Source: an uncultured Candidatus Melainabacteria bacterium (GTDB lineage: Bacteria; Cyanobacteriota; Vampirovibrionia; Gastranaerophilales; Gastranaerophilaceae). Taken from it: 64,000 bases of DNA. The stretch lies in NCBI GenBank assembly GCA_934754505.1, contig CAKVIE010000004.1, positions 62,001 to 126,000 on the forward strand, in the 5' to 3' direction. Each line of letters starts with the position of its first letter. Position 1 is the stretch's first letter. Position numbers and translations under genes: made by a program. The notes below the pieces were generated by a model. That model ran no database searches, was not told the origin of the DNA, and worked only from the letters and a program-made list of their open reading frames with translations. Positions 16,588-25,234 of this stretch are shown piece by piece.

Positions 16588-19390
16588 AGGAATTTTCGCA
16601 CATTGCAACCACTTGCGGAGTGCCTTGAGCAACCACATAACCGCCGTTTTCACCGCCTTCAGGACCTAAATCGATTATGTTATCTGCAATTTTTATAATA
16701 TCAAGATTGTGTTCGATAATCAGAATTGTGTTGCCTGCATCGGCGAGCTTTTGGAGAATTTTGACTAATTTATCCAAATCCGCCCAATGAAGTCCGACAG
16801 ACGGTTCATCAAGCAAATAAAGGGTTTTGCCCGTGGCTTTTTTGTTTAATTCTGCCGCAAGTTTTATTCTTTGAGCTTCTCCTCCCGATAAAGTCGTTGA
16901 GGACTGACCGAGTTTGATATAATCCAAACCTACTTCTTGCAAGGTTTTTAGTCGGCTGTGGATTTTTGGAATGTTTTCAAAAAATTCAAGTGCTTCTGCA
17001 ACACTCATGTTTAAAACGTCAGAAATATCTTTACCTTTGTATTTAACTTCCAAAGTTTCCCTATTGTAACGTTTTCCGCCGCAAACATCACAAGCTACGT
17101 AAACGTCGGACAAAAAGCTCATTTCAATTTTTTTTACGCCGTCACCCTTGCAGGATTCGCATCTTCCGCCTTTTATATTGAAACTGAATCGTCCTTGCTT
17201 GTAGCCTCTTGCTCTTGCTTCGTTTGTTTTGGAATACAATTCTCTTATGTGTGTAAATAAATCCGTATATGTTGCGGGGTTTGAACGAGGTGTTCTTCCG
17301 ATTGGTGATTGGTCGATATTGATAACTTTATCTATGTTTTCAAAACCGTCAATCCGCTCTATTCCTTGTGGTTTCGGTCTGTTGCCTCTTAATTTGTGAA
17401 GTGCGTATTCATAGATTAAATCGTTCATTAAAGTTGATTTTCCTGAACCGCTTAAGCCCGTTATGACGTTGATTTTGCCCAAAGGTATTTTAACATCTAT
17501 GTTTTTGAGGTTGTTTTTTGAAGCGTTAGTGACTTCTAAAAACTTGCCGTTTCCAAGTCTATGCTCTTTTGGAATTTCGATTTGTTTACGTCCGCTCAAA
17601 TAATCTCCCGTGAGAGAATTTTTGCATTTGATAATATCTTTCAGTTGACCTTGGCAAACAATATTTCCGCCTGCTTCGCCTGCTTGAACGCCAATATCGA
17701 CAATGTAATCGGCACTTCTTATTGTTTCCTCGTCGTGTTCAACCACAATCAAAGTGTTTCCGAGGTTGCGTAATTTTAACATCGTTTTGATAAGCATATC
17801 GTTGTTGTATTGATGAAGCCCGATTGACGGTTCGTCCAAAACGTACAAAACCCCTGTCAAACCGCTTCCTATTTGGGTTGCGAGTCTTATTCTCTGGGCT
17901 TCGCCGCCTGATAATGTACCTGATGTTCTTGCACAATCAAGATAGCCTAAACCCACGTCAATCAAGAATTTTAGCCTTGACATAATTTCTGTTAAAAGTT
18001 GTTTTGATACGTTTAAATGATAGTCCGAAAGTTCCAATGACAGCCCCGAAAAGAATGAAAAAGCATCTTTTACGGGCATTTTGCAAACTTCATAAATGTT
18101 TTTTCCGCCAATAGTGACTGCCAACGGGAATGGCTTTAATCTCGCTCCTTTACACTCACTGCAAGGAATTGCGGACATGTATTCTTGAACATCTGCTCTG
18201 ACTTCATCGGAGTTTGTTTCGTTATATTTCTTTGTAAGATACGGAATTACGCCCCAAAACGGAATGTATCTTCTCTCAAGATATTCGTTATTAAAGCTCA
18301 TATATTCAAAATGAACTTTTTTGTCGCCGCTGCCGTATAAAATTATATCTTGATACTCTTTGGGTAATTCTTTGAAAGGTTTTTCCGTATCAATGCCGAA
18401 TTCCTTTGCAACCGAATCAATAATTTCTTTATAATACGGGTTTCCTGTTTTTGCCCACGGATAAATTGCTCCGCCGCTTAATGATTTTGTGTCATCAGGT
18501 ACAATTAAACTCGGATTTATCTCGAAATGTGCTCCAAGACCTGAACATGACGGACATGCACCGTCTATCGTGTTAAAACTGAATAATCTTGGTGTGATTT
18601 CTTCAAAACTTAAATTGCAAACCGGACAAGAGGCTTTTTCACTGTAAATGGTGATTTTGCCGTCAATGTCGATGTATAAAATTCCGTCGCCTTTTTCAAG
18701 TGCAAGTTGAACGCTGTCGGTTAAACGAGCTGTGATAGTCGGTTTTATTGCGAGTCGGTCAACGACAATTTCAATATTGTGTTTTACATTCTTCTCAAGT
18801 TTAATTTCGTTTTCTTCATCATCTTCGGTCAAATTATAAATTTTTCCGTCGATTTTTACTCTTGCAAAACCCTCTGAACGTACACTTCTCAAAAGGGCTG
18901 TATATTCACCTTTTTTGCCTCTTACGATTGGTGCAAGCACCATGAATTTTGTACCTTCGGGTAATTTCATAATTCTATCGACAATTTCGTCAACGGTCTG
19001 CGGAACGACTTCTCGTCCGCATTTCGGGCAGTGCGGAATACCAATGGTTGCGTATAAAAGCCTTAAAAAATCATATATTTCCGTAGTTGTGCCGACGGTT
19101 GAACGAGGATTGTTGCTTGTCGATTTTTGGTCTATTGCTATTGCCGGAGAAAGTCCCTCAATGCTTTCAACATCAGGTTTATCAAGCTGTCCGACAATTT
19201 GTCTTGCGTAAACAGAAAGGCTCTCGATATAACGTCTTTGCCCCTCTGCAAAAATCGTATTGAAGGCAAGCGAGCTTTTTCCTGAACCGCTTACACCCGT
19301 GAAAACAATCAATTCATTTTTCGGTAATTCAAGATTGATATTTTTTAAATTATGCTGTTTTGCACCCCTGATGATAATTTTTTCATTCAT
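16547..19390 (-). CDS. uvrA: Excinuclease ABC subunit A
   Basis: 947 aa, full length. DNA-damage recognition ATPase of nucleotide excision repair. First cassette: Walker A GVSGSGKSSLAF; zinc fingers CPKC and CPVC...CPSC; signature TLSGGEAQRIRLA; DEPSIGLH. Second cassette: GLSGSGKSTLMND, zinc module CESC...CDVC, TLSGGEAQRIKLA and LLDEPSVGLH. It ends in GQYLAELPGLL, and this tail overlaps the end of the ArnT-like gene. It is the third gene of a minus-strand set with a DUF512 radical SAM gene and a PadR regulator; 20 bases separate it from DUF512. Confidence 0.97.
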   Translation of the reverse strand: MNEKIIIRGAKQHNLKNINLELPKNELIVFTGVSGSGKSSLAFNTIFAEGQRRYIESLSVYARQIVGQLDKPDVESIEGLSPAIAIDQKSTSNNPRSTVGTTTEIYDFLRLLYATIGIPHCPKCGREVVPQTVDEIVDRIMKLPEGTKFMVLAPIVRGKKGEYTALLRSVRSEGFARVKIDGKIYNLTEDDEENEIKLEKNVKHNIEIVVDRLAIKPTITARLTDSVQLALEKGDGILYIDIDGKITIYSEKASCPVCNLSFEEITPRLFSFNTIDGACPSCSGLGAHFEINPSLIVPDDTKSLSGGAIYPWAKTGNPYYKEIIDSVAKEFGIDTEKPFKELPKEYQDIILYGSGDKKVHFEYMSFNNEYLERRYIPFWGVIPYLTKKYNETNSDEVRADVQEYMSAIPCSECKGARLKPFPLAVTIGGKNIYEVCKMPVKDAFSFFSGLSLELSDYHLNVSKQLLTEIMSRLKFLIDVGLGYLDCARTSGTLSGGEAQRIRLATQIGSGLTGVLYVLDEPSIGLHQYNNDMLIKTMLKLRNLGNTLIVVEHDEETIRSADYIVDIGVQAGEAGGNIVCQGQLKDIIKCKNSLTGDYLSGRKQIEIPKEHRLGNGKFLEVTNASKNNLKNIDVKIPLGKINVITGLSGSGKSTLMNDLIYEYALHKLRGNRPKPQGIERIDGFENIDKVINIDQSPIGRTPRSNPATYTDLFTHIRELYSKTNEARARGYKQGRFSFNIKGGRCESCKGDGVKKIEMSFLSDVYVACDVCGGKRYNRETLEVKYKGKDISDVLNMSVAEALEFFENIPKIHSRLKTLQEVGLDYIKLGQSSTTLSGGEAQRIKLAAELNKKATGKTLYLLDEPSVGLHWADLDKLVKILQKLADAGNTILIIEHNLDIIKIADNIIDLGPEGGENGGYVVAQGTPQVVAMCENSFTGQYLAELPGLL

Positions 19391-19410
19391 ACAAACATTA
19401 TTGCATAAAC

Positions 19411-20706
19411 TTATTTATTTGCCTTAATTATATCAATCATTTCTTTTGTCGAATAAATGTCTTTCAGAATATGGATTTTGCAGCCGTTAAGCTCATTTTG
19501 CAAATCTTCGGTCGTCTTGCCGTCCAAAAATTCATTTGTATATGGAGATATCATAACTGAAGGTATTACAAGGTTTTCGGGATTATAGGGCTTTACCGAG
19601 TCAACTAAATCTTGAAAACATGTCAGCCCTGCAACTGAAATATCTTTTCCCCAAAATTTCGGTTCGATTTTTGCCGTTTCAACGGTCAAATTTTCGATTG
19701 TGTTTAATTGTTCTTGAAATCCGATAATGGTTTTGTAGGCAGATTTTGATGTTGCAAATGTTAATCTGAAAGGCTTTTTCAGTGCTTTGGGAAGTTTTTT
19801 AAATCGTTTTGCAAAATCGTCTTTTAATAATCTTAACGAGCCGACTCCGTCCTCGATTTGCTCAAAATTACCGTAATATTTGGCTTCGGGAACTTCTCTT
19901 TCTGCAATTAAATAAAATTCGTCTGACAAACAGGCTGGAAAATTTTTCCTCTTTTTGTTAAATTCATCAACAATTTCAATGCATTCGACAGCTTTTTCTT
20001 TATTAACTGTTGTCAAATTATCTTCCCTGTATTTTGTGATACCGACGGGAACTATTGCAATAGAAAGTAATACGGATTTGTATTTATAAAGTTCATTTAA
20101 GGAATATTTCAGCTCCTCGCCGTCATTAAATCCGGGGCATAACACGATTTGTGCGTGGAACGGAATGTCGTTTTCTTTTAAGAAATTCAAATCTTCTTTT
20201 ATATTGACGGCTTTCGAATTGCGGAGCATTTTTGCCCGAAGTTCGCCATTCATTGAATGCACCGAAACGTACAAAGGTCCTAAATGCATTGTGGAAATTC
20301 TGTCTTTGTCTTTTGCGGTCAAGTTTGTCAAAGTTACATAAGAACCTTGCAAATAGGACAATCTGTAATCATCATCTTTTATATATAAAGTCGAGCGAAG
20401 CCCTTTCGGCTGCCCGTCAACGAAGCAAAAAATACAGTGGTTTGTACAGGGTTTTATCCTGTCAAAAACTGCCGATTCAAAAACTACGCCGAGTTCTTCA
20501 TCAAAATCTTTTTCGATTTCGTAAATTTCAGGTGTGCCGTCACTGTGCTTTACCCAGATGTTAAGCTCCTCGCAAGCCGTTAAATATGAATAATCAATGT
20601 AATCTTTCGGCACCTGTCCGTTGATTTTTAAAATTTCATCGCCTGCAGCCAATCCTATTTCGTCGGCTATTGTGTCGGGTTGGATTTCGATGATTTTTGC
20701 GGGCAT
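19411..20706 (-). CDS. DUF512 family radical-SAM-like Fe-S protein with N-terminal PDZ
   Basis: 431 aa. Residues about 1-60 are PDZ-like (ADEIGLAAGDEILKINGQ). A cysteine cluster PCTNHCIFCF (about 86-95) gives CxxxCxxC, followed by DGQPKGLRSTLYIKDDDYR and the long ISTMHLGPLYVSVHSMNGE barrel segment. The C-terminal DUF512 domain includes GVGSLR. The family is widespread in anaerobes and cyanobacteria and its reaction is not established. It begins six bases after padR and ends 20 bases before uvrA, so it is co-transcribed with DNA repair in this organism. Confidence 0.9.
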   Translation of the reverse strand: MPAKIIEIQPDTIADEIGLAAGDEILKINGQVPKDYIDYSYLTACEELNIWVKHSDGTPEIYEIEKDFDEELGVVFESAVFDRIKPCTNHCIFCFVDGQPKGLRSTLYIKDDDYRLSYLQGSYVTLTNLTAKDKDRISTMHLGPLYVSVHSMNGELRAKMLRNSKAVNIKEDLNFLKENDIPFHAQIVLCPGFNDGEELKYSLNELYKYKSVLLSIAIVPVGITKYREDNLTTVNKEKAVECIEIVDEFNKKRKNFPACLSDEFYLIAEREVPEAKYYGNFEQIEDGVGSLRLLKDDFAKRFKKLPKALKKPFRLTFATSKSAYKTIIGFQEQLNTIENLTVETAKIEPKFWGKDISVAGLTCFQDLVDSVKPYNPENLVIPSVMISPYTNEFLDGKTTEDLQNELNGCKIHILKDIYSTKEMIDIIKANK

Positions 20707-20712
20707 GGGTGG

Positions 20713-21219
20713 TTATTCTCCGAGGGCTTTTGTGAAATTAATAAACTCTTTTTGATTTGCGGAAATTTTTGCCATTACCTGCTTTTGATATTCATCAAGT
20801 CCGCTGTAAGGGTCGTTTATCTTTCTTTCAATCGTTGTGATATAAAGGTCTAAATACCTTTCGCAAAGTTGTTTCAGTTCTTTTCTTTCTTCTGCGGATA
20901 AAACTCCTGCTGCCGAAAGTCTTATGTTTATTTCGTTTATCGATACTGACGGGTTTTCGCTTAAATCGGATAAAATCAGTTTGCATAAGTGTTTTCTGCC
21001 TTTTTCCGTTATCCCGTAGTAACTCGATTTTTTGCCTCCGTCGGAAAGTGTTTCTTGAACCGTTACAAATTTTTCTTCTTCAAATCTTTTTAATGCAGGG
21101 TGAATTGTTCCGTGGCTCGGCATGGTAAATGCTCCGAAATACTCCTCAATTCGCTTTCTCACGGAGTATATCGTCATCTCCCTTTTCGTTAAACAATATA
21201 AAATACAAATTTCTATCAT
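20713..21219 (-). CDS. PadR-family transcriptional regulator
   Basis: 168 aa. The N-terminal winged helix has the PadR pattern: ILYCLTKREMTIYSVRKRI, then SHGTIHPALKRFEEEKFV and SSYYGITEKG. The C-terminal half is helical, as in the Vir-like subgroup dimer arm. It heads the padR-DUF512-uvrA set and diverges from hppA; the 186-base intergenic region is where autoregulation would act. PadR proteins usually repress stress or efflux genes in response to small molecules; the ligand is not predictable here. Confidence 0.88.
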   Translation of the reverse strand: MIEICILYCLTKREMTIYSVRKRIEEYFGAFTMPSHGTIHPALKRFEEEKFVTVQETLSDGGKKSSYYGITEKGRKHLCKLILSDLSENPSVSINEINIRLSAAGVLSAEERKELKQLCERYLDLYITTIERKINDPYSGLDEYQKQVMAKISANQKEFINFTKALGE

Positions 21220-21313
21220 AATGACAGGATATACCTAATCGAGATATTTTTCAATAAATTAATATTTTTATAGTGTTTTTGGATTAAATTTGAATTAAAA
21301 ATTAAATATTTGC

Positions 21314-21342
21314 TTGATTATTGTTCAATTTATGTTTAAAAT
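21314..21342 (+). promoter_or_regulatory. Promoter of hppA
   Basis: TTGATT (21314-21319), 17-base spacer, TAAAAT (21337-21342). It lies about 64 bases before the hppA start. Confidence 0.55.
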
Positions 21343-21405
21343 AAAGGGCATAATAAATTTTTATTATAGTTGTGTTACAGGTGTTAGAAAAAAGGAGAAT
21401 AAAGA

Positions 21406-23829
21406 ATGTCTAACAAAATTTTAAATGCTGTTAAGACAAGTTGCATGGCTCTTTTTGCTATGTTGTTCGTTTCAGCACCCGCATTCGCAAGTGAGGCGGA
21501 CTTGGTTGTTCCGAAAATCACGGGCGACAATTACAATTACTTGATTGCGGGAATTGTTGTTTCTGCCCTCGGTTTACTCTGGGGCTTGAAAGCATTTTGT
21601 GACATCAAAAAAATTGATGCTCACGATTGTATGAAAGAAATCGGAAATGTTATTTTCGAAACTTGTAAGACTTACCTTATTCAACAAGGTAAATTCCTTA
21701 TTGCTTTGGAAGTTTTGATTGCTCTTTGTATTGCATTCTACTTCGGCTATCTTCAAGCAATGCCTGCTAAAAACGTATTAATCATTTTAGGAATGTCTGT
21801 TATCGGTATTCTCGGTTCATACGGTGTTGCTTGGTTCGGTATCAGAATGAATACTTTGGCTAACGCAAGAACGGCTTTTGCTTCATTAAAAGGCAAACCG
21901 CTCAATATTATGGGTATTCCGCTTAAAGCAGGTATGAGTATCGGTGTTGTTCTCGTTTCGGTAGAACTTATTATGATGCTTCTCATCTTGTTATTTATCC
22001 CCGGAGAAATTGCGGGTGCTTGCTTCATCGGTTTTGCAATCGGTGAATCTTTAGGTGCTTCGGCACTTCGTGTTGCAGGCGGTATCTTTACAAAAATCGC
22101 TGATATCGGCTCTGACCTTATGAAAATTCACTTTACAATCAAAGAAGATGACCCGAGAAACCCCGGTGTTATTGCCGATTGTACAGGTGACAACGCAGGC
22201 GACTCTATCGGACCTACAGCTGACGGTTTTGAAACTTACGGTGTAACAGGTGTTGCTCTCGTTTCTTTCATCTTGTTGGCTGTTGCAGGTGAAGCTAATC
22301 AAGTTATCTTATTGACTTGGATTTTCGTTATGAGATTCTTGATGATTCTTACATCTGTTATCGCTTACGGTGTAAATAACGTTTTATCAAATGCTATCTA
22401 CAAAGATAAAGAAGATTTGGATTTTGAAGCTCCTTTGACTAACCTCGTTTGGATTACTTCAATCCTTTCAATGATTATGACATTCGGTGTCAGCTACTAT
22501 ATGTTGGCAAACGTCGAAGGCTTCGGCAGCTTGTGGTTAGTTTTGGCTATCATCATCTCTTGCGGTACTTTGGGTGCTGCTTTGATTCCGGAAGCTACAA
22601 AAGTATTTACAAGCCCGAAAGCTAAACATACTGAAGAAGTTGTTACTGCTTCAAGAGAAGGCGGTGCTTCATTAACAATCCTTTCAGGTATTGTTGCAGG
22701 TAACTTCTCAGGTTTCTGGATTGGTGCAGTTATCATTTTCTTGATGGCTATGGCTTATTTTGCAAGCACTTATATCCCCGTTGAAATTATGCAATACTCA
22801 TCAGTATTCGCATTCGGTTTGGTAGCATTCGGTTTCTTGGGTATGGGACCTGTTACTATCGCAGTTGACTCATACGGTCCTGTTACCGATAACGCTCAAT
22901 CAGTTTACGAACTTTCTTTAATCGAAGAAGTTCCGAATGTTTCAGAAGATATCGAAAAGAATTTCGGTTTCAAACCTAACTTTGATGTTGCTAAAAAATA
23001 CCTCGAAGCTAACGACGGTGCAGGTAACACATTCAAAGCCACTTCAAAACCTGTTCTTATCGGTACGGCTGTTGTTGGTGCAACAACAATGATTTTCTCT
23101 TTGATTTTGGTAATCAAAAATACATTGCTTGTTGATCCAGAAACTATCTTGAACTTGCTTAATCCGTTCACATTGCTCGGTTTACTTGCAGGCGGTGCGG
23201 TAATTTACTGGTTCTCGGGTGCTTCTATGCAAGCTGTTACAACAGGTGCTTACAGAGCTGTTGAATACATTAAGAGAAATATTAAACTTGATGAAAATGC
23301 TGAAAAACGTGCAGATGTTTCAAATTCTAAAGAAGTTGTAAAAATTTGTACGGAATATGCTCAAAAAGGTATGGTAAATATCTTTGTTGCATTGTTCGCA
23401 TTTGCTTTGGCACTTGCTTGCTTGTCAGCACCTTCGGAAGGTAACTTATTACCTGTATCATTCTTCGTATCCTACTTAATTGCGATTGCTACATTCGGTT
23501 TATTCCAAGCTGTATTTATGGCAAACGCAGGCGGATGCTGGGATAACGCTAAGAAAATCGTAGAAGTTGACCTTGCCGAAAAAGGAACTCCGCTTCACGA
23601 AGCAACTGTTGTTGGTGATACGGTTGGTGACCCGTTCAAAGATACTTCTTCAGTAGCTATGAACCCGATTATCAAATTTACGACATTGTTCGGATTATTG
23701 GCTATGGAAATTGCTTTGAGTGAATCATTTAGAGCAATCGCTCCGAAAGTCGGCATCGTTCTTTTGGTAGTCGCTATCTTATTCGTTATCCGTTCTTTCT
23801 ACGGAATGAGAATACCGACAGAAAAATAA
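21406..23829 (+). CDS. hppA: Membrane ion-translocating pyrophosphatase
   Basis: 807 aa, about 16-17 membrane helices. Couples PPi hydrolysis to H+ or Na+ export. Active-site segments: KEDDPRNPGVIADCTGDNAGDSIGPTADGFETYG in two parts (DDPRNP, GDNAGD), and near the C-terminus GDTVGDPFKDTSS. The segment reads GDNAGDSIGPTADGFE rather than the common GDNVGDCAGMAADLFE, placing it in a divergent subfamily. At the site that fixes K+ dependence the protein has GNTFK (Lys544), the lysine typical of K+-independent enzymes. A signal-peptide-like leader ends in APAFA/SEA. The ribosome-binding site is AAAGGAG. Monocistronic, with a terminator. Confidence 0.95.
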   Translation: MSNKILNAVKTSCMALFAMLFVSAPAFASEADLVVPKITGDNYNYLIAGIVVSALGLLWGLKAFCDIKKIDAHDCMKEIGNVIFETCKTYLIQQGKFLIALEVLIALCIAFYFGYLQAMPAKNVLIILGMSVIGILGSYGVAWFGIRMNTLANARTAFASLKGKPLNIMGIPLKAGMSIGVVLVSVELIMMLLILLFIPGEIAGACFIGFAIGESLGASALRVAGGIFTKIADIGSDLMKIHFTIKEDDPRNPGVIADCTGDNAGDSIGPTADGFETYGVTGVALVSFILLAVAGEANQVILLTWIFVMRFLMILTSVIAYGVNNVLSNAIYKDKEDLDFEAPLTNLVWITSILSMIMTFGVSYYMLANVEGFGSLWLVLAIIISCGTLGAALIPEATKVFTSPKAKHTEEVVTASREGGASLTILSGIVAGNFSGFWIGAVIIFLMAMAYFASTYIPVEIMQYSSVFAFGLVAFGFLGMGPVTIAVDSYGPVTDNAQSVYELSLIEEVPNVSEDIEKNFGFKPNFDVAKKYLEANDGAGNTFKATSKPVLIGTAVVGATTMIFSLILVIKNTLLVDPETILNLLNPFTLLGLLAGGAVIYWFSGASMQAVTTGAYRAVEYIKRNIKLDENAEKRADVSNSKEVVKICTEYAQKGMVNIFVALFAFALALACLSAPSEGNLLPVSFFVSYLIAIATFGLFQAVFMANAGGCWDNAKKIVEVDLAEKGTPLHEATVVGDTVGDPFKDTSSVAMNPIIKFTTLFGLLAMEIALSESFRAIAPKVGIVLLVVAILFVIRSFYGMRIPTEK

Positions 23830-23849
23830 TTCTTTATTTAGAATATTTT

Positions 23850-23886
23850 AGAGGAAATGTCTATTTGGCATTTCCTCTTTTTTTTA
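23850..23886 (+). terminator. Terminator of hppA
   Basis: AGAGGAAATG, 9-base loop, CATTTCCTCT, T run. Confidence 0.9.
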
Positions 23887-23920
23887 AATTGTGGATTGTT
23901 TTTAGCCCCCAAAAAATTAT

Positions 23921-23956
23921 AAAAAGACTTTATCGTAAAAATGATAAAGTCTTTTT
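23921..23956. terminator. Second hairpin terminator, serving the minus-strand pentapeptide gene
   Basis: A perfect 14-bp stem AAAAAGACTTTATC / GATAAAGTCTTTTT with 8-base loop; the flanking A and T runs allow use on either strand. Confidence 0.8.
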
Positions 23957-23985
23957 AAGTTGAATATTTCTCTATTAATCAATGA

Positions 23986-24513
23986 TTAATAATCTTCGTT
24001 TACGGCATCTTCTTCATCTTGAAGTGCTGATAAATCTCTTGTTGAAGATGTATCAAATTCTTCCGGTAACATATCGGAATCTGGCCAAATTGTTGTATCG
24101 TCAAATCGGCTTGCAGTTAAATTTTCTGCACCTGTTAAATCAGAGTCTGTTAAATCTGCTTCGGTTAAAATACAGCCTGCCATATCAGAATCCGTGAAGT
24201 TACAGTAATTTAACACTGCAAAGTTGCAATTTGTTCCATTCAATAATGCTCCCGAAAAATCACATTCTACAATATTTGCTCTCGTAAAATCTACCGATTC
24301 GAGGTTTGCATCAGTAAAGTTTATTAACGATAGCGTTGTGTCGGCAAAAGTTGTTCCCGATAAATCACAGTTTGTAAAATCTACGTTTTCTATCGTTGCA
24401 TTGGCAAAATCCATTTCCGTTAAATCTATTTCATCGTCTGATTTCGCTCTGTAAGAATTGAATTTTTCATAATCGTGTAAAATCATTTCAGACAATTGGT
24501 CTTTGGAATACAT
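23986..24513 (-). CDS. Pentapeptide-repeat protein
   Basis: 175 aa. Residues about 25-140 are a run of A(D/N)LXX-type five-residue repeats (for example FANATIENVDFTNCDLSGT), forming a right-handed quadrilateral beta-helix. The N-terminal 25 residues are helical, the C-terminal 35 acidic. Family members include DNA-mimic gyrase protectors and many proteins of unknown use; cyanobacterial relatives are abundant. Nothing shows which applies. The gene ends at a strong terminator and lies downstream of the response-regulator operon, with 67 bases between. Confidence 0.88.
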   Translation of the reverse strand: MYSKDQLSEMILHDYEKFNSYRAKSDDEIDLTEMDFANATIENVDFTNCDLSGTTFADTTLSLINFTDANLESVDFTRANIVECDFSGALLNGTNCNFAVLNYCNFTDSDMAGCILTEADLTDSDLTGAENLTASRFDDTTIWPDSDMLPEEFDTSSTRDLSALQDEEDAVNEDY

Positions 24514-24580
24514 GTGTAACTTTCTCCTTTAAACTGATGATATTTGTATTTTAACCGATTTTATTATAATTGCAAGTATT

Positions 24581-25234
24581 TTAATTAATATTGTTACTTA
24601 TTGCTTTTATTGCCGCCTGTGTTCTGTCATCAACTTCAAGTTTTTGCATAATTCCGCTCACATGTGCTTTTACGGTATTTATGCTTAAATGCAGCTTTTT
24701 GGCTATTTCCGTATTGTTTGCACCCTCTTTTATTAACGACAATACCTGCTGTTCCCGTCTTGTTAAATTATAATCGTTTTGTGTGCTGACGATATTAGTC
24801 GGTTTATTATCGTTTTTGATTATATCAAGAATGAATTCCGAAACGCTTCCGTCAAACCATATTGCATTGTTTAACACTGACAGCAGTATTAATGCCAAAT
24901 TTTCAGGGTCGATGTCTTTTGAACAATATGCATAAGCCCCGGCTTTGACTGAATTTATTACCTCATCACGGGTTTTATGTGAGGTTAAAATCATTATTTT
25001 TACATTCGGATTGATTTCTTTTATTTGTTCTGTCGCTTCAATTCCGTTCATTCCCGGCAGACCTAAATCCATTATCACAGCATCGATTTTTTCACTTTGA
25101 ACAATCTTTAATGCCGTCATCGCATCGGCTGCTTCGTAAATGTTTTTTATGTAATCTTTACTGCATAACGCCGTCTTTAAACCAAATCTTATGAGAGTGT
25201 GGTCTTCCGTTATCAAAACATTATATTTTTTCAT
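24581..25234 (-). CDS. NarL/FixJ-type response regulator
   Basis: 217 aa from ATG 25234, which has a GGAG site; a longer frame adds 13 residues upstream. The receiver domain (1-120) has the acidic pocket ED, phospho-acceptor Asp in VIMDLGLPG, Thr/Ser switch MILTSHKT and Lys in YCSKDI. The C-terminal LuxR helix-turn-helix is LTRREQQVLSLIKEGANNTEIAKKL in sequence. It overlaps the preceding TPR gene by 14 bases, so it is translated with it. No histidine kinase is nearby; the signal may come from an orphan kinase. Confidence 0.93.
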   Translation of the reverse strand: MKKYNVLITEDHTLIRFGLKTALCSKDYIKNIYEAADAMTALKIVQSEKIDAVIMDLGLPGMNGIEATEQIKEINPNVKIMILTSHKTRDEVINSVKAGAYAYCSKDIDPENLALILLSVLNNAIWFDGSVSEFILDIIKNDNKPTNIVSTQNDYNLTRREQQVLSLIKEGANNTEIAKKLHLSINTVKAHVSGIMQKLEVDDRTQAAIKAISNNIN

